In this document: positions 54,680 to 64,000 of the stretch, one piece after another
Position numbering within the stretch: position 1 is the first letter of the stretch
Layout of the letters: the number at the start of each line of letters is the position of its first letter
Assembly: GCA_028751875.1 (NCBI GenBank)
Contig: CM054154.1
Coordinates: 56,352,369-56,416,368 of the forward strand
DNA length: 64,000 bases
Reading direction: 5' to 3'
From: Rapana venosa
Lineage: Eukaryota > Mollusca > Gastropoda > Neogastropoda > Muricidae
The notes under the pieces: model-generated
What the model was told of the DNA's origin: nothing
Databases searched by the model: none
Seen by the model: the letters and a program-made list of their open reading frames with translations, nothing else
Translations under genes and position numbers: made by a program

Positions 54680-55020
54680 CCCCTGGAAATAAGCCCCAGC
54701 TACCCTTCCTCCCCCAACTACCTTACCTCCCCTTATGCACCCCCCCCCCCCCCCCCCTAAACCCAGTCTCCTCCCCAAATACTCCATCTCCCCTTACCAC
54801 CGCCCATCTACCCTTCCTCCCCTTTAGCTACCTCCACTAACACCCTACAACCCCCCAAGCTACCCTACCCCCACCACCCTTATCTCTCTAACCCACTTTA
54901 ACTACCCCACCTCCCCTCCTTGAGGTACCTACACCCCACTACCCATTAGGTGCCTACCCCTCTTAACATACCCCCCCGTATTTACCCCTCCATTGACCCC
55001 CTGACCCTATCCCTTCCAGC
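54680..55020. repeat. C-rich low-complexity block
   Basis: Irregular 'ctacccttcctcccc' and 'accccactaccc' words with a run of 18 C at about 54,741-54,758. The + strand is strongly depleted of G. Confidence 0.85.
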
Positions 55021-55739
55021 TCATAATTTACAAAAAAACTCACAAAACAAAAAGAAACAAACACACAAAACTATCAGAAACATGAGAAGATAGACAACTA
55101 TCTTCCTTCCAAACTTAAGAGGATTAGAAGTTAGGGGTGATCCCTATAGGGATCTGAAATTCCTAACTCGCAGCTAAAATTATTGCTTCATAATTTACAA
55201 CATATTATTAAACAAACAATTAGAACATTTAAAAGGTGTCTTTTCCTATTATAATTTCAGAAATAGACCAAAAAAAAAAAACGCTTTGACTGTAAAACAT
55301 TCAGTTTGCACCCTGTCCTTGTTTCAGACCAAGTAAACCAAAGTGTCAGAATTTTCTATAAAGGGATTGCCTGTTTCATTCCTCAGATACAAATTTTTTT
55401 CTCTGGAATTCGAGCAATTTCAAAAATAAAAAGGAATATAACTGTTTATGATAGCCTATGAATGGGAGGTAATACTACAAGCCGATAGAATGAAAGTTTC
55501 ATGACTATCAAAAAAGCAACGCTCATATGCAGCATAACTTGACACAAGTAAAATCACTTACACCTTAAAGAGAGTTGTTATTGGCAAATTTGATAACTGG
55601 GGGTGGAGAATCCTGGAGGTCTTGTTCTTTAAGTTGAAGTGAAAACTGTTATAGTTATTGAAACTGAATAATGTAACAGTCTTAATAATTATGGCCTTCA
55701 TGGTCAGAGGGGCAATAAGCAATATGAATTGAAATAATA
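55021..55739. other. AT-rich sequence, nothing recognised
   Basis: It is non-tandem, AT-rich DNA with balanced text quality. No splice-bounded exon, SINE or LINE signature is visible. Confidence 0.5.
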
Positions 55740-56098
55740 ATAACAAGAAGAAGAAGAAGAAGAATATGGAATCTATACAAATTATTTATCTTGTAAAAAC
55801 AAAGCAAAGTGCTTGCATTGAACCTATTCTTACACATACAACCAAATCACAAATAGTTTTAGCAAATTTAAATTTACACTCACACACATGCACACACACA
55901 CACGCACACACACATGAAGGTTATACACTTTGGCCTGTTGATGGGAATGTTGGCTGTTGAAGGCAGGGAGCAGATCATTATGGATGAAAAAGAAGGGAAA
56001 TCTTAGATTGAAATAAAAGTGTCATTAGTAGGCTTTTTAGCAAAGAGAGAGAGACAGAAAGGTAGTTCCAGACTGACGGATCAGATATAAAGGGAAAT
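55740..56098 (-). mobile_element. CR1/L2-like LINE 3' end (copy C), 5'-truncated
   Basis: It aligns by eye with 40,240-40,580: 'cttgtaaaaacaaagcaaag' then 'tgcttgcattgaacctattc', an AC-rich patch, 'ggttatacactttggcctgt', 'ctgttgaaggcagggagcag' and, in the coding end, 'agtaggctttttagcaaaga'. The (AAG)n/(AAT)n tail is at 55,734-55,765. Confidence 0.7.
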
Positions 56099-56099
56099 A

Positions 56100-56169
<70 letters not shown>

Positions 56170-56183
56170 ACACACACACACAC

Positions 56184-56228
<45 letters not shown>

Positions 56229-56250
56229 GCATACGCACGCACGCACACAC
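56099..56250. repeat. (AC)n/(GC)n microsatellite
   Basis: AC runs of about 115 bp lead into an alternating GC stretch (56,213-56,231), a long alternating purine-pyrimidine tract. Confidence 0.93.
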
Positions 56251-56354
56251 ACACATTTTTCTACACACATGCAAACGTATGTCCATGCACACGACGACTT
56301 ATTAAAGTGCACAAGCACATGATACGATATTTAGACGTTATGTTTATATGCATA

Positions 56355-56360
56355 ATATAT

Positions 56361-56419
<59 letters not shown>

Positions 56420-56450
56420 TTAATATATATATATATATAACATACAGTGA
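56355..56450. repeat. (TA)n microsatellite
   Basis: TA repeat with three phase slips. Confidence 0.95.
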
Positions 56451-56744
56451 GTAGAGAGAGAGAGGGACAGAGACAGACGTTGGAATGATGCCCCCCCCCC
56501 CCCCACCCTGTTCAGTGATGGAAAAGTATGCATTGTGTGAATTCAAACAGCCCTCCACCATTTCAATTGTTGTTGTGCAGGTCATATGTGGCCAGTTCGC
56601 TGCCTAAAAGGTTGTGGTAACTGCCTTGTAGGAGATCCCCGTAAACCACGCATAAAAACGGAATAAAACCTAAAATAAACAACCACCCCCAACCCTAAAA
56701 CAAACAAAAGAATGTTCGTAATAAAGATTCACATGCTAACCCAG

Positions 56745-56890
56745 TTAACTAATATTATCATGCTCTTTGACTGTGTCAATAGCTGGAAGAGGTTCAGTTT
56801 CAGAGTCTGAAAAAAGGTTCATTCTCTCCAGAATATTTGATTTACGCCGAGTCACTTTTGCGACATTGTACAAACTAATCCCGCCCCCTT
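56745..56890 (-). CDS. possible terminal exon, function unknown
   Basis: On minus, a good acceptor (TTTGTTCCTTTTAG|AA at 56,890/56,891) is followed by a frame of 47 codons to TAA (56,745-56,747). It includes LYNVAKVTRRKSNILERMN and LFSDSETEPLPAIDTVKEH, a basic helix-like stretch followed by an acidic, phospho-site-like end. Composition is coding-like and not repetitive. It could be the last exon of a minus-strand gene or the end of an unrecognised mobile-element ORF. It cannot be the end of the HAD phosphatase gene, whose exon lies downstream of it on the same strand. Confidence 0.35.
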
Positions 56891-56999
56891 CTAAAAGGAA
56901 CAAATTCTAACAAGGAAAGCAGGAAATGAAGCCAGCACACCACCACAAATGCAGTGTGACCCAACTTTTTGTTTATTTTTTTTGGGTTTTAATGACCTT

Positions 57000-59900
57000 T
57001 TTTTTCTTTTTCACAAAAAATTTCAAATTTGCGTAGAAAATTTAACTTTTTCTTGGTGAGGGAATTTTTTAACAAACAGCCACAGCGTGTTTTTCCCATA
57101 AAACTCTTCTCGGTTGTTTTACCTGTAGGGTTTTCTCCACGGGGCTTGTTTTTGGGTCACTTCTTACATTCATACACAGATGATTGCAAAGCACCAGGGA
57201 AAATTCCCTTTCTTGTAAAATTTTATGTGACGCCCCTTTGTCTCTCTTTTGGGGATCGTCCCAGCCATGCCCAGCCCCATGTTTTCACAAGAGAATTTTT
57301 CTGATCATTTCAGAAACGGTAATTCTGAGCATATTGTCTCTCCATAATCAAGAAGTTAAAACTTTTCGAACTCAGGTCCCTAACTATTTTTGATCGCAAA
57401 TTTAAATTTGGGGTTTCTTTTTTTTTTTTCTTTCATCGCCGGGGGTCCCTTTTCGGGTCTCGGGAACACAGACGTCTGTCTGCAGAAAGGGGGAGGTTTG
57501 ATTGGGACGGGTCAGGGGCTCGCAGGGTGTCACCCCGGGAGTCGCTCCTTCGTCTCCTTGGTCTCCTCTGGTTTTCCCCACCCTTTGGGTTTTTGGTGGT
57601 TATCCTAGGGGGGTTTTGGTTGGGGGGTTTTGTGAGTCCCAAAACCACCTATCCTTTGTTGTTCGTTTTGGGGAATTTTTTGGTTTTGTTGCCCAGTTCT
57701 GTTACCTCATTTTTTGATTTTGCGGTCTGGTCTTTTACAGCTTTTCTCAGCACGTTTTTTACATTGACCAATTTTCCTCAAAGGTTTGTTGGGGCCCCAT
57801 TCTGACACGGGACGTGAGTGTTGGAACGAAGATGGGTTGATGAGTTTTCCCTTTTGGTGCCAGGATGCGGGAATTTTTTAGGGGGGGGCGGGGTTGGTAA
57901 CTGATGCGTTCGCTTTCGGCATCTTGTTTCATTTTTGTCCAATTTTCCTTTTTCATGAAGGGGCTCCCAAGGTATTTAATTTCTTTGGTCGTTCGGGGGG
58001 GCCGTTATGTTGATGTCCACTTTCTGTTTTCTCACAGAAAAACTTCTGTTTTGGTGATACTGATTTTTCATTCATACCTCTCGCAGTTGTTTTGGTGGTC
58101 TTTTTCTTGAAGATCTTTTTTTCTGATTCTCAAGGACTGGTCGCAGCAAAATTGTTCTTTCAGGCCTCAAGATTTTGGGGGGCTTCCTTGTAATCGGGTC
58201 CATGTGATCACAAAGAAGGGAGAGAGTACCGCCTTCCCTGCCCCCTGATGTACCGGGGAAACGTCGGTGTTTCCACTGTTTTTTTGGACCCCTTTACTTT
58301 GGATAGTTTGCTCTATTTAAACAACCCCCCCTTCACGTCATACTGCTCCAGGTTTTCCGGGTTGTCTTGTTGACCGGTCGAAAGCTTTTTTTTGATCAAC
58401 GAATCCCATTTGGGGTCTGTTGTATTCGATGGCTTTTTTCACACAGCGGCGGAGTGGAAAAGGCATCTGGCACCCTTTTCCCTTTTCCGAAACCAAACTG
58501 GGATTGTCAGTGGGTGTTCTCTTTGGGGCTCTTTTAGCTTTTTCCAGAATCTTTGCATACTTTTCCCAAAATGGTTGAAAGTGAAATGCCTTGTAGGTGT
58601 GCAGTCTCTTTTCTCCCCTTTTTCCCCAAAAATTTGGCACCACTATTGCATTTGCCAGTCCATTGGTACTTTTCCCCTTTCCCATGCTTTCTGAAGATGA
58701 TGGGAGCCACTTTACTCCCTTTCTCCCCCATGCAAGGAAGGTTTATTTTATCGTCATCACCTCCCCTTTTCCCCTTTTTCTGGGCTTTTTTGCTTTTCTT
58801 TTTTCGTTCAAGGGGTTGGGCCTAACTGGGTTTTAAGCGGGTAAACGAGAGCTGGGAAGCTTTACTCCAATGGGTTTTTAAAAAACTTTAAATAGTGTTC
58901 CCCTCGTTTCAGAATTTCCCCTTTTTTGTGCAGGCTTCCCCTTTTCATCTTTACACTGTTGTTGATTGAATGGTCATCTCTTTTCTCTCGTCTTCACACT
59001 TTTGAAAAATTTTCTTGGAAATTCTTGCAAATTCACTTTTCTTTTCTCCTAAGCGCCATATTTTCTTTTAACTTTCCACACTTGACATTTTTCTTGCGTT
59101 TTTTTACTTGACGTATTCTCTTTGTCTTGGGCTTGACCCAAGCTTTAAATGCTTTTTTTTTCTTGATGGGGCCCACCTCTTGGTTCCCCAAGTGTAGCTT
59201 TTCCGTTTTTTTCCCCCACATTTTTTTGTCCCGCAAAAAATTTTCCCCCAAGGTGTTCAAGAATGGCTTGAAGGTGTCCCAGGGCGCTCCATGTTTAAGG
59301 GGTTGTATCAATGAGTCAAGTTCACCTTGATACACTATAATCTGTTCTTGCATTCTTTCTCTTCCAGTTTGGGAGTTATCTTTTCAGGTTTTTTCTTCCT
59401 AGCAGGGGTTTTTTTTTTTCTTTTATACGGAAGATAGAATGACAGCCCTTGGGAAATTAAAGGTTGGCATTGGGGTGGATTTTGAGTCTTTTATGGCGAA
59501 CGTTTCTAGATCTTGCAAGTATAAAGTCGATTGAGACAGTTTTGAGGCGTTCCCTTGCCAGGTGTAAATTTTGGGGCTCGGTGTTGGAAAAAGGTGTTTT
59601 GGGAGATCAGATCATGCCTCACATATTCCCCACGTGGTTCCCGTTGTAAATTTTAAGGTGTTTTGTGGTCATTTGGGGGCCAAGATTTTTGTCCCGGGTT
59701 TCTTTTTACCAAATCTGCCGTTGAAATCACCCATGACAACAGGTCCTCTTTTTCAGGGGGGCTGTTGATGGGTCGGGGACTTTATAAATGTCTTTCTCCT
59801 CTTTTGAGCGAACGTTACACTGATATGCTTTTGGGTATAGTAAAAAGATTTTTTGGGCTTTTAACCTATTTTAAACAGTCTTTTTTGTATGTGTTCTGTA

Positions 59901-60280
59901 AATTTAATTCTTTTCTATTTGGTGAGGATGAAACCCCCATGGTTCTCTCGGGCTTTCCTGACTCCACCATGAAACAAATTTAATGGGTTCTTCATTCCTT
60001 CCCTTTCTTTTAGGTCTGAAATGCCCATGATGGAGACTTTCTTTTGGTCATGATCCACAATTTTTGGTTCCTTGTTTGTTAGGCCGCAGATTTCCCTGTT
60101 CCCAAAGTAGTCATGTTCTATTCCCATGTCCGTTTTTATTGCCAGGTCTTTTGTTGATTCCGCCGTTTGTTCTCTTTTCAGTTTTTTAGCGGTTGAGAAA
60201 TCCCTGTCCTTTCGGGGCCAATCCAGCTTACCGAGCCCCTTTCCCCTTACTTTTCCCCTTTCACAGTGGGCGAGGGGTTT
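57000..60280 (-). mobile_element. decayed RTE-like LINE (LINE G)
   Basis: Pieces in rapidly changing minus frames follow LINE order from right to left: VRKARENHGGFILTK (about 59,930, endonuclease), VVMGDFNGRFG (about 59,720, catalytic Asp/Asn), VSIDFILARS (about 59,530), MGFVDQKKAFDR (about 58,390, first RT catalytic Asp), then KISITKTEVFL and IKYLGSPFMKKENW (57,880-58,110, thumb). Homopolymer runs of T, C and G are over-long throughout, suggesting consensus errors on top of decay. No frame exceeds about 115 codons. Confidence 0.7.
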
Positions 60281-61149
60281 TGACTTTGGAAACTAAATGG
60301 GGTAACTGCAAAAGTATTGTATAAAGGGACAAAAACAAGTGTTTTTTCACGAACCCTTTTTTTATAAGAGATTTTTTTTGTTTTGTTTAAAATTAGTTTT
60401 TTTAAAAAAAATCAAAATTCTTAAAGAAAAACATTTACACAAGTTTAAGGGTCACGACTGAAATTATCGTTTAAATTTGCAGATCACTTAAAATCTCTCT
60501 TTTGCTGATTAGTTTCGTTATCTTTCTCCATGATTTTGCTATAACGAAACCCTTTTAAATTGAGCACAGAAAATTCTATTGAACCCACCATTTTTGCATC
60601 TTTTTTTATTAGCACTCTATCCGCCACTCATTTGAAAGAACCCAGTGTGTAAAGGCACCAACAAAAATTCTCACTTATGCTTTTAATGTTAAAGATGGAA
60701 AAACATGCTTAATTTCTAATATAATTTTCGAGTTTCTTATAACATGAGGATTTAAAGCATACAATACCGACTAAATCAACGCAAACAAGAATTGAAAATA
60801 CACAAGGCAAAATAAGAATAAGATAAACCCATTAGTATTGGTACAAGTTCTGCGGGTAAATATCGAGTGATATTACCAACATATGTGAGTTTCATTTTCA
60901 AACGCTGGTATAACAAAAGCAGAACCTGTTTTCTTGATTATCTAGACGTGATCCGTCTGTATAAATTTTAAAATGGTCAAAATATTTATGATGGATGGGG
61001 GGATCGTACATCAGAAACCATATATCTGGTTGCCATTCTTGTTTACATTAACACCTCTATGTCAAATGTGCTTATTCATTCTCCCATGAGGGGCCCAAGG
61101 TAAGATTGCTTCTCGTGTGTCCACGCTGTGTTGATTGACATCAGAGTTT
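60281..61149. other. AT-rich spacer, no gene recognised
   Basis: No tandem array, splice-bounded exon or retroelement motif can be supported. It may include the degraded 5' part of the LINE at 61,150. Confidence 0.4.
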
Positions 61150-61175
61150 TGTACCAGATCTGACACAAAAGTACT

Positions 61176-61424
61176 ATGGCATTAAAGAGGATATATATTT
61201 CGGATAGATCAATTTGCACTAAATTAGGTTCAGTGTACTCATCCTTGAAAGCTATCGGCTTGGGTATACCACAGGGATCAGTACTTGCCCCTATCTTGTT
61301 TTCTTTTTCTTTTAATGATCTCCCTAGCTCTTTGTCAACAAACACTCAAGTTGTTCAGTATGCAGATGAATTGCTATTGGATAAATTCGCAGTTAGGAAA
61401 AACACGAAAAAGAGAGTGATTTAA
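61176..61424 (+). pseudogene. LINE H RT palm fragment with YADE
   Basis: A frame of 82 codons: SLKAIGLGIPQGSVLAPIL, FNDLPSSLSTNTQVVQYADE. The second catalytic Asp is Glu. A frameshift near 61,400 follows. Confidence 0.75.
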
Positions 61425-62518
61425 ATTTTGTTGAAAAAATATATCAGGAAGAATTAGATAAATTCTGTAGTTATATGAAAAAAAATAGATTAGAAATTAT
61501 CGGCGAGAAAAAACGTGTCTTGTGCTTTTTAATAACGGTGACAACCCATCAAAATACCAACCCTGAAATCAGAACGAAGGTCATTCAATACAAACAAGAT
61601 GTCAAATTCTTAGGTGGGATTTTTAACTAGAAAGTTGAACTGGAAATGCGCATCAACCAAATGATAACGAAGCTAGGAAAAGACTTAATTTTCTAAAGAT
61701 AAAAAGTTCTCAGGCATAAAGTTCAAGACACTATAACCTGATACATCTGGCTCTGTCCTTGGTACATTCAAAATTAATATACGGACAAAAGTTTATTTTT
61801 TTCGCTGCATATTATCCTCCTTAAAAAATTACAAAGTCTAAGCAGTAAAGCAGTAAAGATAGCGCTTGGTGTTCTGGCTCATGCAAATACAGCTAATACT
61901 TATAAAGAAGCTCACTTAATATCTCCCTTTTTGACAGCGGGAAAAATGGCAGTATCAAAAACTGGTTCGTAGTCTCTTTATTCAAATTCAGTAAAAGAGG
62001 AAATATTTATGAATCAAGACACTGATTTTCCTAAACGAGCACGCAATATTTCATTTCTGCAGCCAATTAAAAATTATACAGACACATTTATGAAGAAAAA
62101 GACATCAATATATCAACAATTCCCCTTTTACCGTTGTTCCCCAGTTTTCCCCCCTTGGAAAATATTTCAGCTAAAATTTTTACTCGACTACACAGAAAAA
62201 AGAAAAATGAAGATCACAAAATTTTTCACCGTTTATGTAAAAAACCATCGAAAGTACTTTTTGTAATCAATTTTAAAGTGATACTGACGATCTGTATTAA
62301 AACATCAAAAAATGGTGTGCAAAATTTATTGACTTTTAAAAAATTTAATTTTTTTTTTATTTTTGGACAGCTTTTTCATTTTTACTTCGAATTATTTGCA
62401 ATCTTATGATTTTAATTTTTTGTTGATACCTGTTGATATTTGCCAAATTCTGTTTGCGTTGACTCAAAGGCAATGTTAATGGCATTAAAGTCATGGCATG
62501 GTAAAATAAGATGGATAT

Positions 62519-62600
62519 TGATTTGTTGCTTTACAAGATTTGTTGCTTTACAAAGATTCAGCGCAAATATAAATTCCATACCATTATTATTATTTGAGAT
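62519..62600 (+). mobile_element. SINE/LINE 3'-tail fragment
   Basis: 'gatttgttgctttacaag' is present twice, then 'attcagcgcaaatataaatt' and (ATT)3-4. It is the shared tail of the beta SINE and CR1/L2-like LINEs, inserted between the start and end of the RNase H region of LINE H. Confidence 0.65.
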
Positions 62601-62652
62601 AAAATCCTGATACATTCTATTGCAAGCAGAGGCAATCAGCATAACATTTTGC

Positions 62653-62772
62653 TGGATCTCCTCTCATTGTGGAATTTATTCGAATGAGCTGGCTGATTCT
62701 TTGGCAAAACAAGGTGCCTCTGAATACAGTACTGAATGTTTTGCTTCAAAATCTTGCATTGTCGCCCTATAA
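62653..62772 (+). pseudogene. LINE H RNase H C-terminal fragment
   Basis: WISSHCGIYSNELADSLAK then QGASEY. This is the conserved 'W.P.H.GI.GNE.AD..AK' block of LINE RNase H domains, including the His and the final catalytic Asp. The frame ends at TAA (62,770-62,772). The upstream part of the domain is frame-broken around 62,450-62,520 and 62,600-62,650. Confidence 0.8.
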
Positions 62773-63107
62773 ATTCATTCTAAGTTAATAAAAATTCATT
62801 CATTCAAAGATTATAAAAAAAATCATTATCACATTTCCTTGCCCACGGAAATTAGAAATTCTAATACAAACTGAGATAAATGCATGAATACTAAATATCA
62901 AAAAATGTAACATGTTGTTCTTTTCCCCTTTCAATCCGCCATTTGTTGTTTGATTGCCCAATTCTTTTTGACATGTATAAAAGAAGAGGTTTAGATATTC
63001 ATAAGAAATATGCCACTATGTCAAGAAGTTTTATATGACTCTCAGTAATTCATAATGTAAGTTGCTGAAGTCATATATTCTTCACATGTAAGACCATTAC
63101 TGTAATT

Positions 63108-63232
63108 AGTTATATATATATATATAATATATATATATTTATATATATATATATAATATAATATAAAATATAAATATATATATAATATATATTTATATAT
63201 TATATATATATATAATATATATAATATATAAA
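63108..63232. repeat. (TA)n-rich microsatellite
   Basis: TA runs with repeated ATAA and TTTATA slips over about 125 bp. Confidence 0.95.
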
Positions 63233-63619
63233 AGAAAATCACATGATGCTTTAAACGTAATGAAAACAAAAAAACACAAAATGAGCTCTCTATGAACGGA
63301 TACGACTTTAAGCTTTGACGTAAACTCAGTTTCAAACTGAACACAAAGTAACAACAAGGATGAACAATAGGAACCAACAAGCAATAACTAAAATAATAAA
63401 ATGAACATTCTAGAATGCTATATTAGACCATCCATTGAAATTGTGTGTAAAATTTTAAAAAAAATATTCTTGTTGGAGACTACAGCGTAATTATAAAATG
63501 TTTTCTTAGGTGTGTCACAAAATGCTGGAGTTTACATAATATAAATGTTACTTTAGTTTAGTCACAAATGTTATGCTAATTGGAACTTATCTGTAATTTA
63601 AATCTTAATTCGGTGTTTC

Positions 63620-64000
63620 AGCAATAAACTTTGCAACCGATTTGATCACAATATCATCATCAGACGATAAGATAGAAAAAAATCTTCCCTTTCGGAAAGC
63701 TTCAGATTGAGAACACCACAGTTTTCACGTATGGAAACAAATACTTGAAAATGAAACAAAAGGCACTTCATCATCAAGAATTGACCACACATAGGGCATG
63801 GGAACTGTGTGGACGTCTCAGGTTGAAACCATATTTTGTTTGCATTGAAGCCGAGTGTTCTTAGTCGAAATCTTGCATAATTTAGTCGGTGCCATTTGTC
63901 AGTGACTATTCGAAGATACTTTTCAGCTTGAAAAGCACACGTAAACGGAAAAAAACCCAGCAGTATTTATCTTTGCCTTCCATGTCCGAGTGCCAATTTT
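63620..64000 (-). mobile_element. LINE ORF C-terminal fragment with CxxC motif
   Basis: On minus, from about 63,950: KYLRIVTDKWHRLNYARFR, LRTLGFNANKIWF, then FPCPMCGQF. The Cys-X2-Cys (...) motif near the end of an I/Nimb-type LINE ORF, following a trailing helix, is the usual arrangement. The window ends before the rest of the element; frame breaks follow near 63,770. Confidence 0.55.

Larger units (their letters stand above)
61150..63050 (+). mobile_element. RNase H-bearing LINE (LINE H), decayed
   Basis: Plus strand. RT palm piece with GIPQGSVLAPILF and VQYADELLL (61,176-61,424; YADE instead of YADD), then frame-broken FCSYMKKNRLEI, DVKFLGGIF and KAVKIALGVLAHANTANTY (61,430-61,930), and an RNase H end (62,653-62,772). 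A SINE tail fragment interrupts it around 62,519-62,600. Presence of RNase H after RT points to the I/Nimb side of the LINE tree. There are many frameshifts and stops. Confidence 0.7.

Overview
The window is animal nuclear DNA. It has spliced coding exons with GT/AG borders, non-LTR retrotransposons (LINEs) in several states of decay, tRNA-derived SINEs, and a very high load of microsatellites and minisatellites. The SINE and LINE tail types resemble those I know from molluscs, so a mollusc, probably a gastropod, is the best guess (inference, not proven). There are no operons, prokaryotic genes, CRISPR arrays or viral genomes.

Layout. 1-14,862: an almost pure G+T tract (about 70 A and a handful of C in 14.8 kb by eye count). 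It is open in every frame only because stop codons need A; it encodes nothing I can support. 14,863-17,440: a candidate exon end with a strong splice donor, then a GTAGT/GCAGT-type pentanucleotide satellite split by a full SINE. 17,455-19,515: a dispersed repeat, an AT-rich 22-bp minisatellite and another SINE. 19,537-29,813: three in-phase exons of one host gene on the + strand, encoding a probable type I membrane protein with a cysteine-containing ectodomain, one transmembrane segment and a Pro/Ala-rich tail. Its introns are filled with minus-strand LINEs, including a CR1/L2-like LINE (24,579-29,130). That LINE is interrupted by a 1.2-kb retroposed element that has its own 300-codon ORF and a 13-bp target-site duplication.

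31,015-40,235: SINEs, a LINE whose RT catalytic box reads YADN and which carries a zinc-finger-like segment (31,767-34,010), a well-supported 85-bp host exon (34,125-34,209), and an RTE-clade LINE (36,000-39,520) that is itself interrupted by a CR1/L2-like 3' end. 40,236-44,165: a second copy of the CR1/L2-like LINE. It lacks the 1.2-kb insertion and so serves as an empty-site reference. 44,166-46,300: a SINE tail, two adjoining minisatellites (25-bp and 17-bp units) and a 64-bp minus-strand exon of an HDHD2/LHPP-type HAD phosphatase. 46,315-54,400: an 8-kb CA/CT minisatellite of about 25-bp period, apparently in an intron of that gene. 54,420-64,000: C-rich low-complexity DNA, a third CR1/L2-like 3' end, a possible terminal exon, and decayed LINEs (an RTE-like one on minus, then an RNase H-bearing one on plus).

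The host genes seen are fragments: a membrane protein and one exon (34,125) on plus, and the HAD phosphatase exon on minus. Everything else is mobile or tandem-repeat DNA. Several stretches (1-14,862; about 41,800-43,900; 57,000-60,300) have homopolymer-rich, indel-rich text that suggests poor consensus quality as well as real decay.
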